Source: Arachis hypogaea (lineage: Eukaryota; Streptophyta; Magnoliopsida; Fabales; Fabaceae). Taken from it: DNA of 64,000 bases. This document shows positions 46,186 to 57,647 of the stretch, in pieces. Position 1 is the first letter of the stretch; the number at the start of each line of letters is the position of its first letter. The stretch lies in assembly GCF_003086295.3 (NCBI RefSeq), contig NC_092053.1:89314745-89378744 (forward strand). Direction: 5' to 3'. The position numbers and the translations under genes are program-made. The notes under the pieces were generated by a model. It made no database searches. It saw only the letters and a program-made list of their open reading frames with translations, and had not been told where the DNA came from.

Positions 46186-47545
46186 TGATGAATGAAAAAA
46201 TTGATGGTATAGAATATCACAAATGAATTCTCGTTGCAAGTATAGTTTCTAAACCAACAATAATCCTTTCATACAAAAATTTGGTTGTCACAAGTAACAA
46301 ACCCCTATAAAAATAATCGAAGTATTCAAACCTCGGGTCGTTCTCCCTAGGAATTGCAATAAAGTGTTCTTGTTATTGATTATGAAGTATGTTTGGGGTT
46401 TTTGAGTTAAGAGACCAGAAATATAAATTGTAAAGGAAAAAACTAACAACTAACAAAAGCTCTTGGTATGGTATGAGAACTAGAAGTCCTATCCTAGCTA
46501 TTCTTATCAATTGTGATGAGAATTGTCCATTGCTCCCACTTAGTTAACCTCTAACTATGAAGGAAAGTCAAATGGATGAATTAACTTGATTCCACAAGTC
46601 CTAGCCTAATCATGATGAAAGTCTAGCTTTAATGGCATTCAAGTCAATTAGCAGCTTCTAATTATCAATCAACAAAGGAGTTTGGTAACTCAAGAGTCAC
46701 CAATTACTCTACCTAGGCCGAGAGGAGAAAAACCTACTCTATAATCCAACCAAGCATTTTATCAAACACTTGGGATGCATAAAAGGAAAGTAAAATCAAA
46801 TTACAAGAATTATAAATCTACAACTACCAATTGCAAGGAATTAAATAACAAAAAAGCAATTTAACAATAAAGGAACATGAATAATAAATTGCATTAAAGA
46901 AAAATGGAAGAACAAAAGTGCATCAACATAAAAGTAGAGAACTATAAGAATTAAATGCTAAACTAGAGAGAGAAGATGTAGAAGAAGAAGAAATTGCAAA
47001 TGAAATGTAAATCAAAGCATGAGATAACCTAGATCTAAGAAATTCTAATCTAGATCTAACCTAATCCTCATTCTAGAGAGAAATGAGAACTTCTCTCTCT
47101 AGAAACTAACTTTCCCTCCAAAACTAAACTAAACTAAACTAATTGGTAACTAATTGGTTCATTCCTCTTCAATCCTTGGGTTAAATAGCATCAAAAATGA
47201 GTTGGATTGGGCCCAAAATACTTCAGAAATCGCTGGCCACGAGTTGCCTTTAGTGAGTCACGTGCAGCTTCCTATGTGTATGCGTACGTCACGCGTCTGC
47301 ATCCTTAAACGCTAGGAAACTATGACAAATTTTATATCATTTTGAAGCCCCAGATGTTAGCTTTCCAACACAACTAGAACCGCCTCGTTTGGACCTCTGT
47401 AGCTCAAGTTATGATCGATTAAGTGCGAAGAGGTCAATATTGACAGCTTTGCGATTCCTTCTTTTCTTCATGAGTTCTCCATTTCTTCATGCTTTTTCTT
47501 CATTCCCTCAATCCAATCTTTACCTCCTAAACCTGAAATCACTTA
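46186..47545 (-). repeat. Element G: 5' LTR, start missing
   Basis: Minus strand ends TTCATTCATCA at 46186. It extends about 250 bp further upstream than the 3' copy (GAAGCCCCAGATGTTAGC segment) before similarity gives way to element C sequence. Confidence 0.75.
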
Positions 47546-47776
47546 ACAAGGGTTGGAAAAAAGGTTGTGTATGGTCCGGATTGAAGGTCTTGTTCTTCTT
47601 GGGGCAAGGGTTGGAAAACTTCATATTGAGGCAGAAAAGAAGGTTTAAAGGTTGGAAGAAAGGTTGTGTATGTGGGAAGTAGTTCAAGTGGGTGGGGGTA
47701 TTGAGGTGGTGTATAAGGGAGTGATGGTTCATATGGTTAATGGTAAGGTGTATAAATACCTTGATTCCATAGAGGT
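47546..47776 (-). pseudogene. Element C: ORF1 proline-rich segment (tentative)
   Basis: One minus-strand frame reads YEPSLPYTPPQYPHPLELLP and FLPQYEVFQPLPQEEQDL, like the Pro/Tyr-rich part of ORF1 in G. It would be the next upstream piece of element C beyond G. A directly repeated phrase GGTTGGAAaAAAGGTTGTGTATG occurs twice. Confidence 0.5.
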
Positions 47777-49469
47777 TGATGAGCGAATAATTTATACGCT
47801 TTTTGGCACTATTTTTAGGTAGTTTTTAGTATGTTTTAGTTAGTTTTATTATGTTTTTATTAGTTTTTAAATAAAAATCACATTTCTGAACTTTACTATG
47901 AGTTTGTGTGTTTTTCTATGATTTCAGGTATTTTCTGGCTGAAATTGAGGGACCTAAGCAAAAATCTGATTCAGAGACTGAAAAAAGGACTGCAGATGCT
48001 GTTGGGTTTTGACCTCCCTACATTCGAAGTAAATTTTATGGAGCTACAGAAGCCCAATTGGCGCGCTCTCAATTGCGTTAGAAAGTAGATATTCTGAGCT
48101 TTCCAGAAATGTATAATAGTCCATACTTTGTCCGAGATTTGATGACCCAAACCGGCGTTCCAAGTCAGCACAAAAATTCTGGCATCAAAACGCCACAACT
48201 GGCATAAAAGCTAGAGTTAAATGCCCAAACTGGCACAAAAGCTGGCGTTTAACTCCAAGAAAAGTCTCCACACGTGAAAGCTTCAATGCTCAGTCCAAGC
48301 ACACACCAAGTGGGCCCGGAAGTGGATTCTGCATCAATTACTCATTTCTGTAAACCCTAGGCTACTAGTTTTCTATAATAGGACCTTTTGCTATTTTATT
48401 TTGATCCTTGAATCATCTTTTAATCATGTTTTGATGATTGAACCCTCTTTGGGAGGCTGGCCATTCGGCCATGCCATGACCTTTTGTTCTTATGTATTTT
48501 CAACGGTGGAGTTTCTACATCCCATAGATTAAGGTGTGGAGCTCTGCTGTTCATCATGAATTAATGCAAAGTACTATTGTTTTTCTATTCAATTCACGCC
48601 TACTTCTTCTCCAAGATATACTCTCGTACTTAATTCAGTTAAGTCAGAATGAAGGGGTGACCCGTGACAATCACCCAATCTTTGTTACTTGCTTCGCCAA
48701 GGTCGCGTGCCTGACAACCACAAAGCGGTCTACATGATGTTCAACGTAGTCATTGGACGACAGCTGGAGTATATTCTCTTGGGTTTCTAATCTAAGATTA
48801 GAACCTTCATGGAATAGGCTAGAATTATCAGCGGCCATTCCTGAGATCCGGAAAGTCTAAACCTTGTCTGTGGTATTCCGAGTAGGATCTAGGAAGGGAT
48901 GACTGTGACGAGCTTCAAACTCGCGAGTGTTGGGCGTAGTGACAGACGCAAAAGGATCAATGGATCCTATTCCAACATGATCGAGAACCAACAGATGATT
49001 AGCCGTACGGTGACAGTGCATTTGGACCATTTTTACTGAGAGGACGGGAAGTAGCCATTGACAACGGTGATGCCCAACATACAGCTTGCCATGGAAAGGA
49101 GTATGAATGATTGGATGAAGACAATAGGAAAGCAGAAGTTCAGGAGGAACAAAGCATCTTCATACACTTATCTGAAATTCTCACTAATGAATTACATAAG
49201 TATCTCTATCTTATTTTATCTTTTATTCATCTTTTAATTATCAATTTTTCATGACCATTTGAATCCGCCTGACTGAGATTTACAAGATGACCATAGCTTG
49301 CTTCAAGCCAACAATCTCCGTGGGATCGACCCTTACTCACGTAAGGTTTATTACTTGGACGACCCAGTACACTTGCTGGTTAGTTGTGCGGAATTGTGAA
49401 AAAGAGTTGAGATTACAATTGTGCGTACCAAGTTGTTGGCGCCATTGATGATCACAATTTCGTGTACCA
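47777..49469 (+). repeat. Element H: 5' LTR (1693 bp)
   Basis: TGATGAGCGAATAATTTATACGC to CGTGTACCA. It aligns in reverse with the LTR 62383-63952. The palindrome-type word AGCTGGCGTTTAACTCCA lies near 48240. GAGGT (47772-47776) would be the left target duplication; the partner is not in view. Confidence 0.85.
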
Positions 49470-49475
49470 AGTTTA

Positions 49476-49493
49476 TGGCACCGTTGCCGGGGA
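49476..49493 (+). other. Element H: primer binding site
   Basis: TGGCACCGTTGCCGGGGA, six bases after the LTR; one mismatch to the tRNA-Asp complement. Confidence 0.88.
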
Positions 49494-51196
49494 TTGTTCG
49501 AGTTTGGACAACTGACGGTTCATCTTGTTGCTCAGATTAGGTAATTTTATTTTATGTTTAAGCTTTTTACTTTTTATTTTCGAAAAATTTCAAAAAAAAA
49601 ACAATAATATTTCTATTCTGTTCTTCAGAGTTTTTAAGAATGAATTCTAGAGTTTCATGATAATCTATTGAAGTCTGGCTGGCTGTAAAGCCATGTCTAA
49701 TCTCTTGGACCGAGGTTTCAACTTATCATCACAAGAGCTTGTTGATGTCTATCAATTTTGCTGTTGAAAGTAATGATCTGCTAAAGCTTGGCTGGCCATT
49801 GGCCACGTCTAATGTTTTGGACCGAAGCTTTCACTGAAAGCTTGGCTGGCTAGTAAGCCATGTCTAATTCCTAGACCGGAGTTTTAGACTAACATTGCAT
49901 GATTCCTGGAATTCTTATTAAAAATTTTGAATCTCTTTATTTTCTTTTCCATATAATTTTCGAAAAATCACAAAAAATTTTATAAAATCTTAAAATCAAA
50001 ATATTTTGTGTTTATTGTTTTAGTCTAGAGTCTATTTTTAAGTTTGGTGTCCTGCATATTTTTAATTTTCTTGCATTTTTAGAATATATGCGTTATGTTC
50101 TTCATTAATCTTCAAGTCATTCTTGATGATTTCCTTGCTCTGATCTTTAAATTCTCTTGTCTTGTGTGTTTTGTTATTTTTCATATGCATTCTCAATTTG
50201 TTAGTGTCTCTAATATGAAAATTTATAAGTTTGGTGTCTTGCATACATTGTTTGTTTAATCTTAGTTTTCTATGATTAGTTGCATTTTGATTATTTCTCA
50301 TCATAAAAAAATTTCAAAAATTTTCAAAATTATATCTTTTCAAGTCAATAATACAGAGAATTGAAGACTCAGAACAGACAGCAAAAGAATTACACAGAAA
50401 AAGCTGGGCATTCAAAACACCCAGTGAGGAAGGAAAACTGGCGTTTAAATGCCAGTCAGGGTACCTGGCTGGGCGTTAAACGCCCAAAAAGGTACTATTT
50501 TGGGCGTTAAACGCTAAGATGGCACAAGAGGGAAGATTTTGTTTCAATTCAAATCTTTTTCAAATTTTCATAATTTTTAAAAATCAAATCTTTTTCAAAT
50601 CATATCTTTTCAATTATATCTTTTCAAAATCAATTTCTTTCCATTTTTTATTTTCGAAAATCCTTGCTACAATTAATGATTTAATTCAAAATTTTCAGTT
50701 TGTTACTTGCCTATTAAGAAAGGATCAAATTTTAAATTCTAGAATCATATCTTCTAATTTCTTTTTAGTCAAGTAATCAACTTTAATTTTAAAACTTTCT
50801 TTTTTTAATTTGATTTGCAATCATATCTTCTCAATCACATCTTTTTCAAAATAATTTTCAATCATATCTTTTTGATTTCTAATTTCAAAATCTTTTTCAA
50901 AATCAATTAACTATTACCTCAATTTCAATTTTCGAAAATCATCAACCATTTTTTTTAAATTTCTATTAATTATTTCAAAATCTTTTTAATTTGTTTTCAA
51001 AAATTCTTCCCCTCTTCTCACATCCTTCTATTTAAGGACTAACACTCCTCCACTATCAGCAATTCGGACTCTCTCTCTATAAGTTCGAATTGTCTCCTCT
51101 CTACCTCATCCTTCCATTCTTCTTTTCCTCTGACACCTCAAGAAATCTCTATACTGTGACATAGAGGATTCCATACTTTCCTCTTCTCTCTTTCAT
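49494..51196 (+). other. Element H: 1.7-kb untranslated leader
   Basis: T-rich, non-coding. It holds three hairpin repeats (49680-49860), two AAGTTTGGTGT motifs (50040-50050, 50227-50237) and a small palindrome array (50438-50516: GGCGTTTAAATGCC, GGGCGTTAAACGCCC, GGGCGTTAAACGCT). Confidence 0.7.
49680..49860 (+). repeat. Element H: three leader hairpins with a shared 3' phrase
   Basis: TGGCT-GTAA-AGCCA (49680-49693), TGGCC-ATT-GGCCA (49793-49805) and TGGCT-AGTA-AGCCA (49847-49860). Each is preceded by GGC or TTGGC and followed by (T/C)GTCTAATnnnTnGACCGrrG. The second stem swaps T-A for C-G. Confidence 0.7.
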
Positions 51197-53479
51197 ATGA
51201 GCAGGAGCAAAGACAAGGGCATTCTTGTTGAAGCTGATCCTAAACCTGAAAGGACCTTGTAGAGAAAGCTAAGAGAAGCTAAAGCACAACTCTCTGTAGA
51301 GGACCTAACAGAAATTTTTAAACAAGAAGAAGCCATGGCAGCCAAAAACAACAACAATGTCAACAATGCAAGGAAGGTGCTTGGTGACTTTACTGCACCT
51401 ACTCCCGACTTCTATGGGAGAAGCATCTCAATCCCTGCCATTGGAGCAAACAACTTTGAGCTTAAGCCTCAATTAGTTTCTCTAATGCAATAGAATTGCA
51501 AATTTCATGGACTTCCATTAGAAGATCCTCATTAGTTCTTAGCTGAATTCTTGCAAATCTGTGATACTGTTAAGACCAATGGGGTTGACCCTGAGGTCTA
51601 CAGACTTATGCTCTTCCCTTTTGCTATAAGAGACAGAGCTAGGATATGGTTGGACTCACAATCTAAAGAAAGCCTGAACTCTTGGGAAAAGCTAGTCAAT
51701 GCCTTCTTGGCAAAGTTCTTTCCACCTCAAAAATTGAGTAAGCTTAGAGTGGAAGTCCAATCCTTCAAACAGAAGGAAGGTGAATCCCTCTTTTAAGCTT
51801 GGGAAAGATACAAGCAATTGATCAGAAGGTGTCCTTCTGACATGCTTTCAGAATGGAGTATCATAGGTATCTTCTATGATGGTCTGTCTGAATTGTCCAA
51901 GATGTCATTGGACAGCTCTGCTGGAGTATCTCTTCATCTGAAGAAGATGCCTGCAGAAGCTCAGGAACTTATTGAAATTGCTGCAAATAACCAATTCATG
52001 TACACTTCTAAAAGGAATCCTGTGAATAATGGGACAAATCAGAAGAAAGGTATTCTTGAGATTGATACTCTGAATGCAATATTGGCTCAGAACAAAATAT
52101 TGACTCAGCCAGTCAATATGATTTCTCAGAGTCTGTTTGGCATGCAAGCAGTAACAGGCAGTACCAAAGATGCTTCATCCGAAGAAGAAGCTTATGATCC
52201 TGAGAACCCAGCAATGGAAGAGGTGAATTACATGGGAGAACCCTATGGAAACACCTATAATCCTTCATGGAGAAATCATCCAAATCTCTCATGGAAGGAC
52301 CAACAGAGGCCCCAACAAGGCTTCAACAACAGTAATGGTGGAAGAAATAGGTTTAGCAATAGCAAGCCTTTTCCATCATCTTTTCAGCAACAGACAGAGA
52401 ATTCTAAGCAGAGCCAATCTGACTTAGCAACCATAATCTCTGATCTAACTAAAACCACTCAAAGTTTCATGACTGAAATGAGATCCTCCATTAGAAATTT
52501 GGAGGCACAAGTGGGTCAGCTGAGTAAGAAAGTTACTGAACTCCCTCCTAGTACTCTCCCAAGCAATACAGAAGAGAACCCAAAGAGAGAATGCAAGGCC
52601 ATAAACACGTCCCACATGGCCGAATGCATAGAGGAGGGAAAGGCAGTGATTTCCACTGAGGAAGACCTCAATGGGCGTCCACTGGCCTCCAAGGAGTTCC
52701 CTAATGAGGAACCATGGGAATCTGAGGCTCACACTGAGACCATAGAGATTCTATTGAATTTACTTCTGCCATTCATGAGCTCTGATGAGTATTCTTCCTC
52801 TGAAGAGGATGAAAATGTTACTGAAGAGCAAGTTGCTAAGTACTTTGGAGCAATCATGCAGTTAAATGCCAAGTTATTTGGTAATGAGACTTGGGAGGAT
52901 GAACCACCCTTGCTCACCAAAGAACTAGATGACTTGACTAGGCAGAGATTACCTCAGAAGAGACATGTTCCTGGAAAGTTCTCAATACCTTGTACCATAG
53001 GCACCATGACCTTTGAGAAGGCTCTGTGTGACCTAGGGTCAAGTATAAACCTCATGCGTCTCTCTGTAATGGAGAAGCTAGGGATCCTTGAGGTACAAGC
53101 TGCAAGAATCTCACTAGAGATGGCAGACAATTCAAGGAAACAGGCTTATGGACTTGTAGAGGATGTCTTGGTAAATGTTGAAGGCCACTACATCCCTGCT
53201 GATTTTATAATCTTAGACACTGGGAAGTATATGGATGAATCCATCATCCTTGGCAGACCCTTCCTAGCCACAGCAAAAGCTGTGATTGATGTTGACAGAG
53301 GAGAATTGGTCCTTCAAGTGAATAAGGACTCCCTTGTGTTTAAAGCTCAAGGATCTCCCTCTGTAACTATGGAGAGGAAGCATGAAAAGCTTCTTTCAAT
53401 GCAGAGTCAAATAGAGCCCCCACATTCAAACTCTAAGTTTGGTGTTGGGAGGCCATCATCATGCTCTGAGTATCTATGA
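51197..53479 (+). pseudogene. Element H: gag-protease, four stops
   Basis: ATG 51197 opens MSRSKDKGILVEADPKPERT. Gag core: FHGLPLEDPH, VYRLMLFPFAIRDRARIWLDS, SWEKLVNAFLAKFFPP, MLSEWSIIGIFYDGL. Then a Gln/Asn-rich region, a coil TTQSFMTEMRSSIRNLEAQV, an acidic region, and a retropepsin-like domain: FSIPCTIGTMTFEKALCDLGSSINLM with an intact DLGSS site near 53025, and IILGRPFL near 53246. Stops at 51260-51262, 51491-51493, 51533-51535 and 51794-51796; the remaining 561 codons to 53479 are clean. Protease would mature gag in particles. No zinc knuckle is seen, and the frame ends after protease with no RT. Confidence 0.88.
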
Positions 53480-53500
53480 GGCTCCATGAGAGCCCACTGT

Positions 53501-53550
53501 CAAGCTATTGACATTAAAGAAGCGCTTGTTAGGAGGCAACCCAATTTTAT
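53501..53550 (+). promoter_or_regulatory. Element H: hairpin after gag-protease
   Basis: ATTGACATTAAAGAAGCGCT then TTAGG-AGGCAA-CCCAA (53529-53544). Core GGAGGCAACCC resembles the GGGAGACAACCC core of the block in E and F at the equivalent position. One A/C mismatch in the stem here. No ATG-GTA follows. Confidence 0.5.
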
Positions 53551-53681
53551 TATATCTATTTATTTTTCATTGTTATTTTATGTTTTCTGTAGGTTGATGA
53601 TCATGTGAAGTCACAAAAACAACTAAAAAAGCAATAACAGAATGAAAAATAGTATTAAAAGTAGCACACCCTAGAGGAGCT

Positions 53682-53919
53682 TACTGGCGTTTAAATGCCA
53701 GTAAGGGTAGCAGAATGGGCGTTAAACGCCCAGTCTGGCACCATTCTTGGCGTTTAATGCCAGAAAGGGGGCACAGAGCTGGTGTTTAACGCCAGAAATG
53801 GGCATAGAGCTGGCGTTAAACGCTAGAAAGGGGAGAAAAATTGGCGTTAAACGCCAGAAAAGTGCAGCAACCTGGCATTTAACGCCAGGATTGGCAAGCA
53901 AGGGGCGTTTACACGCCAA
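53682..53919 (+). repeat. Element H: palindrome array of TGGCGTTTAACGCCA words
   Basis: Eight imperfect copies about 25-35 bp apart, for example TGGGCGTTAAACGCCCAG, CTTGGCGTTTAATGCCAG and TTGGCGTTAAACGCCAG. They lie between gag-protease and the 3' ORF, as the CG-rich arrays do in D, E and F. Confidence 0.88.
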
Positions 53920-54427
53920 CATGGTGCAGGGATGAGAAATCCTTAACACCTCAGGATCTGTGGACCCCACAGGATCCCCACCTACCTCATCTCTCTCTCT
54001 CTTCTTCACACCTTTCCACAACACTCTCCCCTAAATACCCTTCACCAATCACCTCTATACCTCTTTCCCAAAACCCCTCTCCTATCAAAGCCTACCCTCT
54101 TCTCCATAATCCCTTCACCAATCCACATTCATCCATCATAAAACCCCACCTACCTCACCATTCAAATTCAAACCACTTCCCCTCCCAAACCCACCCATAC
54201 ATGGCTGAACCCTACCTTCTCTCCACTCCTATATAAACCCATCTTCACTCATTCATTTTCACACATCATACACACTACTAATCTCCCTTGGCCGAACCAT
54301 AAAACCCCCTCCATCTCCTTTATTTCTTCTTCTTCTACTCTTTTCTTTCTTCTTTTGCTCAAGGACGAGCAAACCTTCTAATTTTGGTGTGGTAAAAGCG
54401 TTGCTTTTTGCTTTTCCATAACCATTT
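53920..54427 (+). other. Element H: pyrimidine-rich stretch before the 3' ORF
   Basis: C/T-rich non-coding DNA ending in hairpin TTTGCTC-AAGGAC-GAGCAAA (54354-54373) followed by TTTTGGTGTGG. No clear AG|GATG at the ORF start, unlike D, E and F. Confidence 0.6.
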
Positions 54428-55321
54428 ATGGCACCAAAGGCCGGAGAAACCTCAAGAAAGAGGAAAGGGAAGGCAAAAGCTTTCACCTCCGAGTCATGGA
54501 AGATGGAGAGATTCATCTCAAAGGTCCATCAAGACCACTTCTATGAAGTTGTGGCCAAGAAGAAGGTAATCCTTGAGGTCCCTTTCAAGCTCAAAAAAGG
54601 TGAATATCCGGAGGCCCGACATGAGATTCGAAGAAGTGGTTGGGAAGTTCTCACAACCCCATTCAACAAGTCGGGATCTTAATGGTTCAAGAGTTTTGTG
54701 CCAATGCATGGATCACCAAGAACCATGATCAAAGTGTGAACCCGGACCCAAAGAATTGGCTCACAATGGTTCGGGGAAAATACTTAGATTTCAGTCCAGA
54801 AAATGTAAGGTTGGCATTCAACTTGCCCATGATGCAAGGAGAGATTCAAGAGGGAAGCCGGTTTAACTAAGAAGGCATGACCTCAAGCCCGTGGCTAGGG
54901 GATGGTTGGAGTTCATCCAACGCTCAATCATACCCACTAGCAACCGGTCTGAAGTTACTATAGACCGGGCTATCATGATCCATAGCATCATGATTAGAGA
55001 GGAAGTAGAAGTTCATGAGGTTATATCCCAAGAACTTTACAAGGTGGCGGACAAGTCCTCTACTTTGGCAAGGTTAGCCTTCCCTCATCTCATTTGTCAC
55101 CTCTGCAATTCAGCTGGAATTGACATAGATGAAGACATCCTCATTGATGAGGACAAGCCCATCACTAAGAAAAGGATGGAGCAAACAAGAGAGCCCACTC
55201 ATGGACAAGAGCATGAGGAAATTCCTCATCATGAAATCCCTGAGATGCCTCAAGGGATGCATTTTCCTCTACAAAAATATTGGGAGCAAATCAATACCTC
55301 CCTAGGAGAATTAAGTTCCAA
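54428..55321 (+). pseudogene. Element H: 3' ORF (Transposase_32-like), frameshifted and cut
   Basis: MAPKAGETSRKRKGKAKAF gives a basic start. Three frames are needed: 54428 to about 54660, then FCANAWITKNHDQSVNPDPK, YLDFSPENVRLAFNLP to 54870, then GWLEFIQRSIIPTSNRSEVT, HSIMIREEVEVHEVI and FPHLICHLCNSAGID to the element I junction. The SE..ar.i.....i....... pattern and position match the ORFs of D, E and F only distantly, but the architecture (basic start, WLxFI..S..PTS segment, LA.PHLI.xLC tail) fits the same domain family as I recall it. It is dead and lacks its C-terminus. Confidence 0.65.
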
Positions 55322-55327
55322 TATGGG

Positions 55328-56115
55328 TGATAAACCACTATTTTATGGTTTATCTTGTGCTCAATTGAGTGGTTTTTATCAACTCTTTACCCACTTATTC
55401 ATACTATTTGCATGGTTTTACATTTGCCTTCCTAATTATGTGCTTTGATTGAAAACATGATTCTTTGGCCTTAAGTTCCCTATGTTTAATCCTCTCTTAT
55501 CACCATTAGATACTTTGATATGTGTGTTAAGTGATTTCAGAGATTACAGGGTAGGAATGGCTCAGAGGATGGAAAGAAAGCATGCAAAAGTGGGAGGAAT
55601 ACAAGAAGTTGGAGAAATTGCTAAGCTGTCCAACCTGTCCTCTTTGCACTCAAACGACTATAACTTTAGCTACAGAGGTCCAAATGATGCGGTTCCAGTT
55701 GCATTGGAAAGCTAACGTCCTGGGCTTCGATTTGATATATAATATACCATAGTTTCCCTGAAGCTAGGCAACGCGAACGCGTTCTTCAAGAAAGTACCAT
55801 CCACGCACGCGCGTGGTGTGCGCGGGTGCGTCGATGCGCTGCACCAAATGCCCAGATATTTTCCCGAGAGTTGTGCCAGAATTGTGCCAGTTTTGTGCCT
55901 GGGGCGCAAGAGCACCCACGCATACGTGTGGCTGATGCGTGCGCGTCGTTTGGTTATTTTTCAACCCGCGCATCCGTGCGTATGACGCTTGCGTGTCGAT
56001 GAGTTTTGTGGCCATCCACGCGTGCGCGTGGAGTGCGCGTACGCGTGGCCCTGTTTTCATCCCAAAGTTGATTTTTGGGTTTTAAAAGCCAAATTTCATA
56101 CTTCTAAGCCTCCGA
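55328..56115 (+). repeat. Element I: 5' part of an Athila-like LTR
   Basis: TGATAAACCACTATTTTATG starts at 55328 after ATGGG (possible duplication, partner not seen). CG-rich words (CCACGCGTGCGCGTGG, GCGCGTACGCGTGG) at about 55770-56052. LTR character fades near 56115, where another repeat begins. Confidence 0.75.
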
Positions 56116-57647
56116 TCTCACCACTTATGTCTTAAATCATTATAATATGCCTAACAATGAGCCAAGGAGCTAGTGAATGTGGTAAATTGCGAATGAAGCA
56201 AGGGAAAAATGAATGATCAATGAGGATCAAAGATGACTATGTGAGATGCGGAGGATGGCGGTAGAAGTTCTTGTTATGCCATGGTCCGAAGGGCCGTAAT
56301 TGCTAATGAATTGGCTGGTTATGGATTTAACCGTGAGCCAGATGGCTGGATTATTGCCGTGCTACGGCGGAGCCATGATTATGGCTAAGTATAAATGCAT
56401 ATATGCTGTTGAATGAATTGTGAATGTTTGCACTTCCACCATCGGAGATGAGGGTTTCCCTGGGAGGAAGCAGTGGCTAGCAACCACGTCCTCCAGGTTG
56501 AGACTCGAAGCTCTTTTGACCCTATGTCGTAAGTGTGGCCGGGCACTGTGAAAGCCCCGGATGAGTTCGCCCCCGTAAATATTCAGCAGTGAGGGTGATG
56601 GATATGGATCATGATTATAATCAAGTTTATGATGAGTATAACTCGAGTTGGGGATTCGCGACAGAGGGACAGACCAATGGTTAGCTACCAGGACTTGTCG
56701 GGTTGGCTCTATAACCAACAGATGATATCATCAGCCATTAGGGATAGGCATTCATCATATGCATACTATATGAATTGTTTGAGATTGCCTATTTGACTGC
56801 ATATTACTTGCTAATTGTCTAAATGCCTTATCTGTTCCTATTTGTATATCTCTTGTTTGATTTAGCTGTTTGTTACATTATACTCCTGCTGGTGGTTGGG
56901 AGGTCTGCAGGAATTGGAAAGGGAAGTATTAGTTGGACTGAAGGATCTTTAGTCAGTTGCCACTTATGGTTTAGCTTGTTTATAAGCTTTGATATTATCT
57001 GGAGGAAGTCCTAGAATTGCCTTCGGCTTTCCTCTATTATTACATGTTATATATGGGGAACTGTTACCATGCTGGGGACCTCTGGTTCTAACCCATGCGG
57101 ATTTTGTGGTTTTCAGATGCAGGACGCGAGGCTTCCCGTTGAGGCATGCTGGAGACTTCTGGATTAGCGAAGATCCTTGTTCTTGGGACTCTATTTTGAT
57201 TTTATGATTTCTCTTAGATACTTTTATCTCCATTGAATAATACAAACTGTGATGACTCCTCTTAAAGGGGATTTTGGAGACTAGGTTCTCTGTTTTTGTG
57301 TCCCTTTGGGTTTCCTTTGGGGTTTTCTTATTTTATTATATATATATATTGCTATGCTCGGACCGGTTATCTTCGCATCCGGATTTGGGTTTTAATATTC
57401 CCGTTTTTGACACTCTTTTGTATATATATAATCTCGCGTTAACTTATCCCTGTTCGTTACATTATCGATCGGAGTGTTGCGCTTTCGAGTTATGGTTTTT
57501 GTTTACCCCCTTTTCTACAAAGGCTCCTAGTTATAATCAATCATTCATACTACTATACGTACTAAATTTTAATTCTAGAGGTCGTAATACCTCGCCATCT
57601 CGGAATTATGACTTAAGCATAAGACTTTGTATGGTAGGGTGTTACAC
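56116..57647 (-). repeat. LTR-like repeat J (TGTAACACCC start) interrupting element I
   Basis: The right edge reads TATGGTAGGGTGTTACA at 57647, on the minus strand TGTAACACCCTACCATACA, a classic plant Ty3/gypsy LTR opening. The left edge is not clear. It replaces the rest of I's LTR, PBS and ORF1 start. No target duplication was found, so an insertion with deletion or a recombination is likely. No motif-bearing frame is visible. Confidence 0.5.

Larger units (their letters stand above)
42590..47545 (-). mobile_element. Element G: truncated non-autonomous Athila-like element inside C
   Basis: Minus-strand order: partial 5' LTR (46186 to about 47545), PBS, ORF1, hairpin block, short non-coding remnant, partial 3' LTR (42590 to about 43733). 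The 3' noncoding region, 3' ORF, polypurine tract and LTR start are deleted, since hairpin-block downstream sequence joins directly to mid-LTR sequence near 43733. The 5' LTR also lacks its first part. Because of these losses no target duplication is identifiable. Same subfamily as element I. Confidence 0.8.
47777..55327 (+). mobile_element. Element H: gag-protease retrotransposon of a second family, 3' end lost
   Basis: 5' LTR, PBS, long leader, gag-protease frame, hairpin, palindrome array, 3' ORF, then cut by element I at 55328. No RT, RNase H or integrase motif appears before the cut, and the 3' ORF already follows the protease, so pol seems absent by design: a non-autonomous layout. LTR, PBS variant (TGGCACC) and palindrome word differ from A-G families, yet the order of parts is the same. 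Confidence 0.85.

Noticed and set aside
53682..53919. CRISPR-like array
   Set aside because: Repeats are imperfect palindromes with short, unequal spacers inside a plant retroelement; no CRISPR features.
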